DNA from: Butyriboletus loyo
Taxonomy: Eukaryota; Basidiomycota; Agaricomycetes; Boletales; Boletaceae
Length of the DNA stretch: 64,000 nt
Direction of reading: 5' to 3'
Assembly (NCBI GenBank): GCA_038093515.1
Contig: JBBPSI010000100.1
Location: 26,129-90,128, forward strand
The translations under genes and the position numbers were made by a program. This document shows, one piece after another, positions 23,761 through 34,846 of the stretch. The notes below the pieces were generated by a model. That model was not told the origin of the DNA and did not search any database. It worked only from the letters and a program-made list of their open reading frames with translations. Position 1 is the first letter of the stretch; the number at the start of each line of letters is the position of its first letter.

Positions 23761-24085
23761 TAGGTAATCTCATAAATTGAGCCACACGACGGTCACAGCA
23801 AAGACTTACACCTTCAATGTATCCACAGACTCAGGGAACTTATTCCACGACGAGGACGTGATCTGTGTCTCCGCTGACGCGCCACTGAGGAAAAGCACAC
23901 TCTCGTGAGTCTACATGTACCAAGCTTGGTGTCGTACTTAAGCCGGCCAAAGCAGTTTCGTAAGGCTATTCTCATGGTCAGTACTTGGTGGATGTCAGAT
24001 GATCATCCCATCGGAGTGTCTTGGTCATAAAAAGCACTGTCCTGGGACCCATCTTCGGATTCCATCTTTCCAGCGACTATCAGTG
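23761..24085. promoter_or_regulatory. Divergent intergenic region between UBR7 and the enzyme cluster
   Basis: 325 bp separate two divergently transcribed starts (23760 minus, 24086 plus). It must contain both promoters. No distinct TATA box or known operator was recognised. Confidence 0.5.
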
Positions 24086-25525
24086 ATGCCTAGCCTCGAC
24101 GTAGCTAAAGTTCGCGCCTCCTTCCCCTCTTTGCGCTCCGGCTACATTTTCGCCGACAACGCGGGGGGCTCTCAGACTGCCCAACCTGTGATCGATAATA
24201 TCGTCCATTACCTCAGCAATACAAACGTACAGCTCGGTGCAGATTACTCGGTTGGCGTACAGAGCACTCAGCGCGTCTCGGATGGATCGATCGCCGCAGC
24301 TCTGCTGTTCAATGCTGCTTCTGTCAACGAAGTTGGCTATGGACCCAGTTCTACCATGGTAATTGAAAACATTGCTAGGGCACTGGATCACGATATTCAG
24401 TCTGGAGATGAGTTCATCATCACCGAAGAACACGAGGGTGATGATCTTTGCTTGTTCTGATGCACACCCATTGATTATCATCGACCGATAGCGAATAACG
24501 GACCGTGGAAGCGATTAGCGGAACGCCGCGGCGCGATTGTGAAATATTGGTGCACTACCGCAGTCGAAGAGGGCAACCCATACTCTTTCACCTACAACAC
24601 ACAGAATTTACTTTCCCTCGTTTCACCCAAGACGCGTATTGTCGCCATCACGGCTTGCTCCAACATTCTAGGCACGATTTATCCGATCCAAGACATCGTC
24701 ACAGCGCTCAGACAGCGAGCGAAGGAAGTCGGGGCACCCAAGGTCGAAGTCTGTGTCGACTGCGTGTCATACGCACCACACAGACAGATCGATGTCCAGA
24801 AATGGGATATCGACTATTGTGTCTTTTCTTTATACAAGGTAATGTACTCGTTGATGCAGGCGTTCAAGATGAAGTTGACGTCGTATACAGTTGTACGGCG
24901 TGCATAACGCGGCGTTTTATATTCGTACTACTGCCCTCGAGTCGTCGCTCGAGTCGCTGGCCCATCACTTTCTCGCAGTACACAACAGCCCACAGAAGAT
25001 CCAGGTCGGCGGTCCAGGTTATGAACTCGTTCACGGCGCCAGCGGGGTCGTTCCGTATCTCCTATCGCTCACACCGGAAAGCAAGTTGGAAGCGTCCTTT
25101 GCTGCAATTGCGCAACACGAGCAAAGCCTCTTGCGACCTTTGCTGTCCTTCCTCACGGAAAAGCAGCAATACGATAGAGGTATTCGCCTAGTTGGAACGA
25201 GCACCGTCGACCTGTCAAGGGTACCAACGATTTCCTTCGTCGTCACCGGTCAACGCGCGATTAAAAGCAAGGATGTCGTGGCCGAATTCGACAAGGAAGG
25301 AGACGTGGGTTTGGTTCAATCTCAGCCAATGTCAGGTTTTTCTGACCCTCCCACGTCACATAGATCGGTATCCGCTTTGGTCATTTCTACGCATACAGCC
25401 TTATCGCCAATGCGACGCCCAAGCTGGATCCCGCCGATGGTGTCGTACGCATCTCTTTCGTCCACTACAATACGGTAGAGGAAGTCGAGAGGATAGTTGG
25501 CGTGCTGCGCAGAGTGCTTGCTTGA
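24086..25525 (+). CDS. Class V aminotransferase / cysteine-desulfurase-like PLP enzyme
   Basis: PLP enzyme of the class V fold. Start MPSLDVAKVRASFPSLRSGY, then IFADNAGGSQTAQPVIDNIV (substrate/PLP region), VGYGPSSTMVIENIA, then after an intron NNGPWKRLAERRGAIVKYW, SPKTRIVAITACSNILGTIY, VEVCVDCVSYAPHRQIDV (PLP-pairing Asp), and the Lys segment IDYCVFSLYK spliced to LYGVHNAAFY, where K is the expected Schiff-base lysine. Last intron leads to IGIRFGHFYAYSLIANATP and VVRISFVHYNTVEEVERIVG, stop TGA 25523-25525. It resembles the VC1184-like SufS-related subfamily; no active-site Cys of true desulfurases is evident. First of three same-strand genes, 133 bp before the HyuB gene. Confidence 0.88.
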
Positions 25526-25658
25526 GAACAGTTTTTGTATTTCTAAGCACGTGAACATGGCCACATGACTCGCTCTTTATCTATGCTCAGCCCACCAAGT
25601 CCGAGGCGCTTGGAGGTTCACTAGCACTAGCACGTCGCCATTCCCGTTCAGAGTAGAC

Positions 25659-27886
25659 ATGGCGAGCCAGAGCGGACCCGATCCCATTCTCCTGACGCTG
25701 TTTGCCAATCGCTTCATGAGTGTTGCAGAAGCGATGGGAAGATCGCTCCAGCAGACGTCCATCAGCACCAACATCAAGGAGAGACTCGATTTCTCGTGCG
25801 CGCTCTTCGCACCCGATGGTGACCTCGTCGCGAATGCACCCTTCATCCCTATCCACCTGGGGTCAATGAGCTTGTACGTCTGTACTCTCTCCAAGGATCC
25901 CCATGATCCCCGTACCACGTCTTTCTCAGCGCTGTCAAGTATCAAATGAAACTCCACGGAAAGCACCTCAAGGACGGCGACGTGTTGATGACCAACTCTC
26001 CTCACGCCGGTGGATCGTGAGTGCTTGTGCTTGTGCTTCTTTTTCTTGCGTTCGTTTTTGGGGAACGAACCGAACCTCCTCACTGTACGTATGACAGTCA
26101 CCTCCCGGATATCACGATCATCACGCCCGTCTTTGACACGGAATCGAACGAGATCATCTTTTTCACTGCTTCCCGCGGACACCATGCGGATATTGGTGGC
26201 ATACTTCCGGGTTCGATGCCCCCCACGTCGGTCAACATCTTCGAGGAAGGCGCAGAGATCGTCAGTTTTAAGATTGTGGATGGCGGCGTCTTTGATCAAA
26301 AGGGCCTATACGAATACATGGTCGAGAAACCGGCTCAGTACCCGGGTAGCTCTGGTTGCCGGAACATAAGAGATGTGGAGAGCGACTTGAAGGCAGTAAG
26401 CAAAGTGGTTGTACGCCCTGGCGCTAAATGACGCCAAACGTCTCTCCCAGCAAATCGCTGCGAACTACAAGGGCGTGCAGTTACTCCACGCAAGTGAGGG
26501 CGATGATTGTGTTCCCATCTCCGTTGCTCATGTGTCTCTAGTGGTCGATGACTACAGCTTGAAGACTGTGCAAGAGTACATGTATCATATTCGCACAAAT
26601 GCCGAGAACTCGGTAAGAAACCTCTTGGTAGAAGTTGCGAAACGGGCAGGCTCCAATGTTTTGACCTCCGTGGACTATCTTGATGATGGAACGCCCGTGA
26701 CTATTTTTCTTTGGTATTTCTTGCCACCCGATCTTACAAGGTTGCATCAGATCCAACTGAGAGTCGAGATTAACGAGGAAACGCGATCTGCGGTGCTCGA
26801 CTTTGAAGGTACTGGCTGTGAAGTTCGAGGCAACCTGAATGCCCCGATCTCTGTCGTACATTCTGCTGTGATCTATTGTATGCGGGCGATGCTTGATGTT
26901 GATATTCCTCTCAATGCTGGCTGCCTGGTGCCTCTCGACGGTGGATACATCCTATTTGGAAAGCGAGAACTTGCTGATACGAAAGCCCGCCAGTCAGAAT
27001 CCCAAAGAAATCGATATTGTGTCCTTCTCGGACCGCTGCGGTCTGCGGAGGAAACGTGCTTACGTCTCAGCGAATCGTTGACGTCGTACTGAAGGCTTTC
27101 CATGCGTGTGCCGCGAGCCAAGGGTGTACAAAGTGAGCGTGAATGGCTCGTCGTCGGGCTCGGAACTCATTCTGTAGTAACCTTACCTTTGGCACTGGTG
27201 GCAAGAACAGCGACGGGGTAGCGGTTGCGGGATGGGGGTATTACGAGGCAAGTCATATTCTTTCCCAACTGGTCTTGTACTGATCTTACAAGACCATCGC
27301 GGGAGGCTCAGGTTCCGGTCCTGGGTGGCATGGCACGTCTGGGGTGCATACACATATTACGAACACGCGTATCGGAGATGTCGAGATTCTGGAGCGCCGA
27401 TACCCTGTGCTCTTGCATCGATTCGGATTGCGCCCAGGTTCGGGTGGCAGCGGCAAGTGGCGTGGCGGAGATGGTGTCATCCGGGAGTTTGAAGTGACCC
27501 ACCCGCTTCAGGTGTCGATCCTGAGCGAGGCGAGTGTGTGTTTCTCGTAGGCCAAATATGAATCTCACCTTCTATAGCGACGAACTCGAGCACCGTATGG
27601 CATGGAAGGGGGAGAGGATGGGCTGATGGGTCGAAACACGTGGATTAAGAAGAGGCGTGAACAAGACGGCGACCTGATTGCAGACGAGGATCAAGGGTCG
27701 CGGCGTGTAAACATTGGGGGCAAGGCGACTGTACTGATGGGGAAAGGGGATCGACTGTTGATCGAGACACCTGGCGGCGGTGGGTGGGGCAGCGGAGGAG
27801 GAGGTGCGGAGGACACAGCGCACAGGCCAGCATGGGAGGCGCGAGGCAGCTTTGCTGAAAGGGCGGCGACCCAGGCCAGCGTTTGA
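25659..27886 (+). CDS. Stand-alone HyuB-type hydrolase (5-oxoprolinase B / hydantoinase B domain)
   Basis: Spliced product is a complete HyuB domain: [226 protein letters not shown] and [10 protein letters not shown], ending RAATQASV. All introns are GT-AG and the frame is intact. In fungal 5-oxoprolinase this domain normally follows an N-terminal HyuA ATPase half in one polypeptide. Here an in-frame TGA lies near 25566 and the gene upstream is an unrelated PLP enzyme, so HyuA is absent. Substrate is unknown. Confidence 0.9.
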
Positions 27887-27997
27887 GTCGTCTCCGAGTC
27901 CACCGCGAGACCGGAGATTAATTATGTAATCACAGACAGCCGGAAGCTATTCTTGAATTAACAGGGGTTGGACGCAGCCGAATTCTCTCGTTCGGAC

Positions 27998-29928
27998 ATG
28001 AACGTCGGTCTCGCTGGCGTTCCTCCACGCACGGAAGACATGCTCAACTTCATCGTCGTCGGGGGCGGTCTAGCGGGCATTACAACCGCATGGTCTCTAC
28101 AGAAAGCCGGTCATCGCGTTACCCTTTTCGAACAACACCACGTGCATGTGCTGTCCAAGGTAGGAGCCATCGTCAGCAACGAACGTCGCACTCACCCTTG
28201 ACTAGTGTCGGGAAGGCGTTCGCACTAATCCGGTCATGACGCAAATCATCAACGACTGGGGTCTTGGGGAGCAGCTCTCCAGAATGTCCACTCCGATGCT
28301 ATCCATGGTCGGTCGCAATGGTGCGTCGCGGTTGCGATCTCGTAAACGCGCCATGATATGCACGTTTTTACCTCAGGGAAAACGGGCGAAGAAATCGGAA
28401 TCGTCCCCATGTACGGCAAGGTGCTAGAACCCCTTTCTGCTGGCTTTGGCTGTGTCAAGGTTCGTCCCGAGCCGTCGTCGTCTCGATGAGGTACCACTCA
28501 CCCGTTTGTTCCAAAGTATGGAGAACTGTTCAGCTTGTTCTACGATCTTGCAAAGAACGCTGGCGTGGATCTTCGCTTTAACTGCAGAGTCGTTTCCGTC
28601 GATCCGTGGCAAGGAATGGTCACTTGTGAAGGTGGTCTGCGACTGATCGCCGACGTCGTCATCGGGGCTGACGGCGTCGACAGCGTCGTCCGTCCCGTCG
28701 TCCTCGGTTCTTTTGTCCCCACCCCGGATTCAGTCAATCGTTTTCTCGTTTCGTAAGTGCGGACGCTTCTGTACTTTGTCAGACAGCTGATAACGTTTGT
28801 ATAAAGTCTTGTCGTTCCTGCCGACGTAGCCAGGCAAGACGAGGAACTGGCAGCGTTAGTGGATTCAGGGGTTGTATGTCCATCTCGATTGGGTGACTGG
28901 CTAGACGTCTCAGTTGACCTGCATATTGCAGTGGACAGGATGGCTCGGGGACGACTGTTCAGTGCACGGTATGCTCGCTGTGAGATTCCATCTCTTTTTC
29001 CGTCGCTATGTTTCTCATCCAGAACGTCGTTGCAAAGGGGTGCGGACCAAATCACGACTACGCCATGATAGTAACTACCGCTATGATACGCAGTCTGGAT
29101 GTGCAAAAAGAGTTTCCAATGAGCCTCGAGTCACTGGGGGTGGACATGTTTGAACCTCGGTGAGCACCGTTCCATATCGTGAGTTGATCGCCCTCGAGCT
29201 AACACGTTTTGATTCTCAGCGTTCAGAAACTCATGAAGCTTTCGGATCAGCTCAGCAAGGTCATGCTCGCCCACTACGAGCCGTTCGAAAATTGGACGCA
29301 TGAGTGTGGAAAAGTCGTCATCATTGGACAAGCAGTACATCCAATCACAGTGAGTTGAGCGTCACCAGTCAGTTCAGAAATTCACCCACCCAAGCCATCC
29401 AATTGGCTGGATAGTGCCACCTGTTTCGAGGACGCCATGACACTCGCCATGATTTTCTCACTTCCCGCTACGAAGGCACAAACGACGATGCTCCTCAACG
29501 TCTTTGAAGAACTTCGACAACCACGTTCTGCTACCGTCCAGAGATGGGGGAGGCGAAAACGGGAGCTCCTCACCATACCTAACGGACCGGCCCAACGAAA
29601 ACGTGATATACTGTTTCGAAGCCACCGCACTTCTCCCGCTGAGATGGACGACAATTATCTCTGCAAAACTTATTCGGGCTTTGTCCAAATTTTTAGTTTC
29701 GATGCGCGCGAGGCCGTACAAGACTGGTGGGTCAAGTGGGGCCGAAGTATACTCATGCGCTCGCCGGACACGATTAACGACGACGATGACGGACCCTTGA
29801 TGCCAATCGTCCTCGACGCTGAGGTTGAACACGACGGTCCAACGTTTCCAATCATCACAGATTCCCTCATGGGCGAAAGCGACGATGTTATTCGTGAAGC
29901 CGAAGCCCATCGACGGGGCCAACTATAG
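27998..29928 (+). CDS. FAD-dependent monooxygenase (salicylate-hydroxylase-like)
   Basis: Group A flavoprotein monooxygenase fold. Start MNVGLAGVPPRTEDMLNFIV, dinucleotide motif VVGGGLAGITTAWSLQKAGH ending in the acidic VTLFEQ, then after introns CREGVRTNPVMTQIINDWGL, GELFSLFYDLAKNAGVDLRF, and the DG motif VVIGADGVDSVVR. The late FAD motif, normally GDAAHP, reads VVIIGQAVHPIT here, so its Asp is replaced by Gln. Helical C-terminus NWLDSATCFEDAMTLAMI, FEELRQPRSATVQRW and VQDWWVKWG, stop TAG 29926-29928. At least eight short introns; the frame stays open. Third gene of the cluster, 111 bp after HyuB. Substrate cannot be told. Confidence 0.85.
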
Positions 29929-30116
29929 GCATATGCTGCATCGTCGTCTCTGCATTTTTCATGATTAGATTCCTTTGTCACTCACATCACGAGATTCGTC
30001 TTCGCATCACATATTGAATCCAGGAAATGACCATCGTACATATATTACGTGGGAACTTTGGTGGCCAAGTCTACTATGAGTGTCCCACCTTCTGAATCTA
30101 TGTGGTTGTATCTATA

Positions 30117-31034
30117 TCATGCCGCTGCATTCAATGTCACTTTCCTAGCCTCTTGCTCACGCTGTTGTCCCTCGATCTGCAATGGTAAACTCATCAGTAA
30201 TGCGGAGACGGGCAGCAAACGAGCGGTTACACACAAAAGTCAGCCATGAGTGATCTTCGGTAGACTGGGTGCATATCGTTAGAGTGAGTAAACACATCAC
30301 ACATCACACTCACCCGTCGCATGTTACTAGCAGCGGCGTCTTGTCGATTTTTGTGCGTGAGAGCACCTGCGACCATGAGGACGCCGATAGTGAGCCCCTG
30401 TGCCCACATACGAGCTTGCACCGCCTGAAAGAACGAATCTTGAGCATATAAATACGCGTGTATCACAGCTTAAATCACCTTTTGGGGCAAGGTCATATAT
30501 CTGTGTCGAAGAGAGTAAAGCCCGATCGAGATGGACAAAGAGCAGGGCGTACTCACTTGTCCCTCGCCACGATGGCACCGGCCGCAGCCATGGAAAGTGC
30601 CCAACTTCCGAGAATAATGGAATACTGATGGCGAGAACTCCAGTCAAAGGCCTTTTCTGTAATGGACAATGCGTTAAACCGGGTCTCCTCTTCCGCCGCG
30701 ACACGATCCAGTTCTAGTTTCCCGGAGTCCGACCTGAGGTAGCGACCGCGATGAGTGTCAACGCAACTTGAATGCGTGCATGCACGCACCATTGTTTTCG
30801 GTCAAATTCCAAGCTACGTCGTTCTGCTTGAATGGACGTGAATGGAACGACGATGAGTACGACACCAGCGACTCGGAGAGGAAGGGGGAGAGAGCGGTAC
30901 CATGCCGATTTACGATGAAGGTAGTAGAAGCTGGGTATGGCGACGGCGGCACTGGCGGCAGCGCCCTCGAGTGTGCCGCGTAATATGGCGGAGTGGAGGT
31001 TGTTCCATTCCTCATCGCTGACGTTGACTTTCAT
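30117..31034 (-). CDS. RCF2: Rcf2-like HIG1-domain protein (respiratory supercomplex factor)
   Basis: Mitochondrial inner-membrane factor linked to cytochrome c oxidase/bc1 supercomplexes. Start MKVNVSDEEWNNLHSAILRG, then two membrane segments (AAASAAVAIPSFYYL, LPLRVAGVVLIVVPFTSIQA), EFDRKQWSDSGKLELDRVAA, and the HIG1 half HQYSIILGSWALSMAAAGAI followed by RDKYMTLPQKAVQARMWAQG and LTIGVLMVAGALTHKNRQ. The YMTLPQK part is a 22-nt exon (30479-30500). The C-terminus is EGQQREQEARKVTLNAAA, TGA 30117-30119. An upstream in-frame ATG at 31085 directly abuts a TATA-like atatataaa on the minus strand, so 31034 is the better start. Confidence 0.82.
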
Positions 31035-31085
31035 GACGGTTGCGGGTATGCGAAGGGTACTTTGTCCAGTGGCGTTGAATAGCAT

Positions 31086-31099
31086 TTATATATTGCCCG
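31086..31099 (-). promoter_or_regulatory. TATA-like element upstream of RCF2
   Basis: Reads gggcaatatataaatg on the minus strand, about 55 bp upstream of the chosen ATG at 31034. This favours that start over the ATG at 31085, which is part of the element's 3' flank. Confidence 0.4.
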
Positions 31100-31475
31100 T
31101 GCATCGGACTCACGCGGAGTTTATAATTCCGTAATGTTCCGAGTGGCAATATCTGCCTCCGAACGCTCCGAAAACGGCGAGAAGTCCGACAAAGTGCGAT
31201 CACTGCCATCATGGGGGCCGAATTCCGAGTCCACCTTTAAATTGTTGGCCATCGCGTCGAGTCCAACCTCCAACCAGAGCTGGCAGGTCCGTGTCGTCAT
31301 TCAACGTTACCGCGACCCTGTGAATTACTGCCAGAACACGATGTGATATCAATAACCGATTCGTGGACCCACTCTGCGGCATAAAAACTCAGAGGGTTTA
31401 TTCCACTCGTCAGTTGCAGTTTCCCTTTCTTTTGTTTTCTACATCGCCCTACGTTCCTTACAGTCGCTCACCATC
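31100..31475. promoter_or_regulatory. Divergent promoter region, RCF2 and priA-like gene
   Basis: Separates RCF2 (minus) from the secreted protein gene (plus). A TATA-like cataaaaactc at about 31381-31391 lies some 85 bp before the plus-strand ATG at 31476. Confidence 0.5.
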
Positions 31476-32667
31476 ATGAGGCCCTCCGTCCTCGCCGCTC
31501 CTTTGCTCCTCGCTTCCACCACATTCGCTCGTTCCCCCCTCAGACGTGGCCAAACCACAGATGCCTGCGCGAACCTCGACGCAGACCTTGTGTTCTCAGA
31601 TGTTATGGTTGATGGTGAGTTGTTTCACATCACCTTCTACAATGCTGGGTTCCAACTTGGTACAGGCAAGCCATATGATGCTGGCCGTATCGACATTGGT
31701 CTCTGTATCTCCCAGGTAAAAACATTTGTCGGTCACTTCAACGTCACAGAAGCCGCCATCAAGGTTGTTGGCGTCGACAAGGTCGAATCCACTGTTATTG
31801 CCATGGTACACTCACCTGTGTCTTCATACAATACGCCAAACGCTTACCTTTGCTTTTCACAGATCAAGAAAGCGGGCGTGCAGTGCACCTACCCGCCGCA
31901 CGCTAAGCCCTCAGTCACCGGCAGTAACGAGTGTGACTTTGTATGCATGGATGGCTTCATGGCAATGCCCACGAATCATCCTTCATCGTGCACCTGTCCT
32001 CCCCATCTGACCGAGTGTAATGGCAAATGTGGTGATTTCCGCTTGAACTGTCCGACGACGCCACCCCCTTCGCGCCGGCAAAATGAACCCAAGTGCTGCA
32101 AGGACTTGATGATGTGTGGTGTGCCCGAGGCAACATCGGGCGAGGCGTACAAGTGCACCGATGTCGCGTCTGACTCGTACACTTGTATGTCTTTTTCATT
32201 GTCTAAATCCATCTACTCTACCTCTGACCGTGACTCCACCAGGCGGTGGCTGCGTCAAGGCCTCTCCTTTCGGCAGTCCCTCCACCAACGGTCTCAACTG
32301 CCACAAGATTCCTAACGTCGATGAGGTTTCCTGCAAGGACAGCATGTGCTTCGTCCATTCTTGCAACAGTGGCTTTACCGTCTCGGAGTCGAACGATGGA
32401 TGTGTTACCCACCCCGACGGAAAGACCGCTCGCGGTTTCCCTGTGTCAGGTGCTGGCCAAGTTATCGGTGTTACTAAACCTGTGAAAACAGTTCCCCGTG
32501 AGGAGTCGTCGCAAAGGACCGTGCCCGATTCCGTGGCTTATGACAAGGTGCCTCGTACCGACGCCACTTCTGGCCTCACCAGCTCGATTCCCCCAAATGG
32601 TGCATCATTGAATGTGGCCCACAATCTTATTAAGGACACCAAGGTTCCCCGTGGGTTTGACTCTTGA
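31476..32667 (+). CDS. Cys-rich secreted protein with CPL1-like domain (priA-type)
   Basis: Signal peptide MRPSVLAAPLLLASTTFARS followed by an RR site. N-terminal half DACANLDADLVFSDVMVDG/KPYDAGRIDIGLCIS with an intron at about 31617-31667. Middle AGVQCTYPPH, ECDFVCMDGFMA, CTCPPHLTECNGKCGDF, KCCKDLMMCGVPEATSG. After the last intron SYT/CGGCVKASPFGSPSTNGL, then CHKIPNVDEVSCKDSMCFVH and SCNSGFTVSESNDGCV, the pattern of CPL1-like domains found in basidiomycete priA proteins and the Cryptococcus Cpl1 secreted protein. The tail (from about PDGK) is Ser/Pro/Val rich. Stop TGA 32665-32667. Function unknown; homologues are secreted and often developmentally expressed. Confidence 0.85.
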
Positions 32668-33199
32668 GGGTCACATCGTAACAGATGACGAGGGGGTGGC
32701 AGCCTCTGGGCGAGTTGGTGAAGGCCAAAGCATTTGCGCCCATACCTTAATTCAAGTTTACTTACTATCTACAGTATTTCATTTATTAACGACTTCCTGT
32801 TCGTCTTCTGATTCAAGGGATTCATCAACGTCTGGGCCGTCAATCGTTCTTCTGTCTCGTCCAACGGTCTGGCCTTACCCATGGGGTCGGTAATTATACT
32901 GTAGTTGGCCAGCCAGTTTTGACAACTCACACGAGTCTTGGGTTTCCTGCAAGGACTGAAGCTTCAGTGGTGTCTTCTAGTTTGAACTGAGCCACGACCT
33001 CACAGCCCTCCCATACTATTAGATTCACCATGTCTGATGATCCATGAGACTCCCATATCGAATACGAAAGCTGAAGCGCACAATCGCTTTGAATTCCCGA
33101 GTACGTCATTCAATTATACATACGCTATTGCGTCATATGTTGGCGTACATAAAAGCGGGGCTATCGGGGGATCGTTCCTCTATCTCATGCTCGTTCGCC
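32668..33199. other. Intergenic, no gene seen
   Basis: Short frames only on both strands. Contains the promoter of the 33200 gene. Confidence 0.4.
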
Positions 33200-33634
33200 A
33201 TGTCCACCGACCGAGTCCACCCATCTGCTATTGGCACGAATACCAAGCCCGACCAGATGGGATCCAATGACGACGTAGATGCCCCGACGCTACCACCGCA
33301 ACGACACGTAGGAGCAGCTGGTCTAGGCCCCAATTACCCGTCAGGCCCGGTGAGCTCGAGAACGCACGTGTATGCACTTTTCTTTTGACCTGCGAGGATA
33401 CTTCATCAAAGGGCCTTGTCGACAAGGTGGAAGGCGTGGCGGAAGAGATCAAGGGCAAGATATTGAGGGAACCCGAGGTTGTGGAGCGCGGTCGTGAACG
33501 CAGGACTGGCGAGTTGATGCGCAAGGAACGAGAGCGGGTAAGTCGCGCGTGCGTCTGTAGGGGGCCACGTAATTTGATGTTTTTAGGACAATGCCGCTAA
33601 TCCTTTTAAAGCGTCTGACGCTGAGGGAAAGTGA
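33200..33634 (+). CDS. Small hydrophilic protein with CsbD-like segment, unknown function
   Basis: Three exons. Exon 1: MSTDRVHPSAIGTNTKPDQM, then DAPTLPPQRHVGAAGLGPNY and PSGP. Exon 2: DTSSKGLVDKVEGVAEEIKG, then KILREPEVVERGRERRTGEL, MRKERER. Exon 3: DNAANPFKASDAEGK and TGA 33632-33634. The DKVEGVAEEIKGKI part resembles the repeat of bacterial CsbD stress proteins (DKVKGKAEEVKGK type), and I recall similar small proteins in many basidiomycetes, but homology to CsbD is inference. No membrane segment or signal peptide. Highly charged and probably unstructured or helical. Confidence 0.7.
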
Positions 33635-34846
33635 CAGTGGCGATGTGGTTCGTAGACATGCATGGTACGTTGAGAGCGTTTGCAAATGTACTATCCAGAC
33701 TTTACTTCGTCTAAGTTTGACGAGGAGACTGTACGTTCGTGGGATGGAGAGAAGATTGATATCGATTGGTGGAATAAAAGCAGATCCCACTTCGGAACCG
33801 ATAGAGTCTTGAAGCTTCTCGAGCTTGATTTTGACAGGGCCGATCTGCTATGGCTCGGCGGTGAGGGGGCGAGTATGCTTCGGTCATTACGCTCGTCACT
33901 GGATCTTCGCCGGCATTGTCTTCTCGCCATCGTTTGGGGTAGAGACACATTCATGCCTGTGTGCATATAGCCCACGGTATTTGAAGTTGTCGCGATCCGG
34001 AATTTTTCGGCATACTGTACACTTTGAATATGCATCTCCGACTGAAACTGTCCGATCTGGTAGCTTCATCGCAACTACTCGTTAGGACGTGTTCCATGCA
34101 ATTGTGAGATGACGGGGAGGCTTGAACAGATGGCGACACTTGGCCGTCCTGAGAGTTTCCTAGATTCAAACTCCGAATGCCTCGTGTTGCCGTCGAGACC
34201 AAGTAACTTTGAGGTAATTTCGATTCGGTTCGCACATCTGATTGGCTGTGCTTTCGGCCCGCGTAGCCGCTCAGTTCGTTACCAGGTGAACGAGGTCGCT
34301 TCGTCGTTTTCGAGTCCCCCCAAAATACACTTCTATTCGGTTCGATTCGGTTCGCGGCAACGCTACGACGATGCTACCCACAATCTTGGAAGCGACAAGT
34401 AACGTGACCTGGTTGCCAGACGCCTGGTCGATCATTGTGTACCATGCGCACCTCTCGTCGCCCCTGATTATTATTGATCGTCAACGTTTCAGTTTGATTC
34501 CCACATGCATTCCTCGGGAATATCTTCCAAGGCATGCGGATGGCCTTTTCACCACCACTAGGGTCACAAGGGACGTGAATAGGGACCCCACTGACCGCCT
34601 AATGAATGTTGATCGCACATATTCTGATGTGCAGAAACAATACGAAATGCTCGGTGAACAACACAGGGACCAAGACAAGCAGCGGAGACGCGCTCAGGGC
34701 ATACAACCAGAAATAATCAGGACTGGGAGTTGGAGAGAGAGGGGGGGTACAGACAAGCTAGCGGGGAATATATGACACGAACACTCTCGACGATCGAGCC
34801 CAATTTCGAGGACTCTGAAAAAGCGCCTTAGGAAGGAGGTACTGAA
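33635..34846. other. 1.2 kb without a supportable gene
   Basis: Frames at 33680-33970 and 34371-34775 on plus are open but show no motif or splice context. Repeated short words cggttcg cluster at 34215-34360. This may be decayed coding or mobile DNA. Confidence 0.35.

Noticed and set aside
25577..26299. 240-codon minus frame
   Set aside because: Antisense to HyuB exons with clear conserved sequence.
28540..29106. 188-codon minus frame
   Set aside because: Antisense to the FAD monooxygenase exons.
31085..31087. Upstream ATG for RCF2
   Set aside because: It directly follows a TATA-like element on the same strand, so it is unlikely to be in the transcript.
34201..34360. Clustered cggttcg words resembling a tRNA B box
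   Set aside because: No A box, no cloverleaf and no matching acceptor stem could be found.
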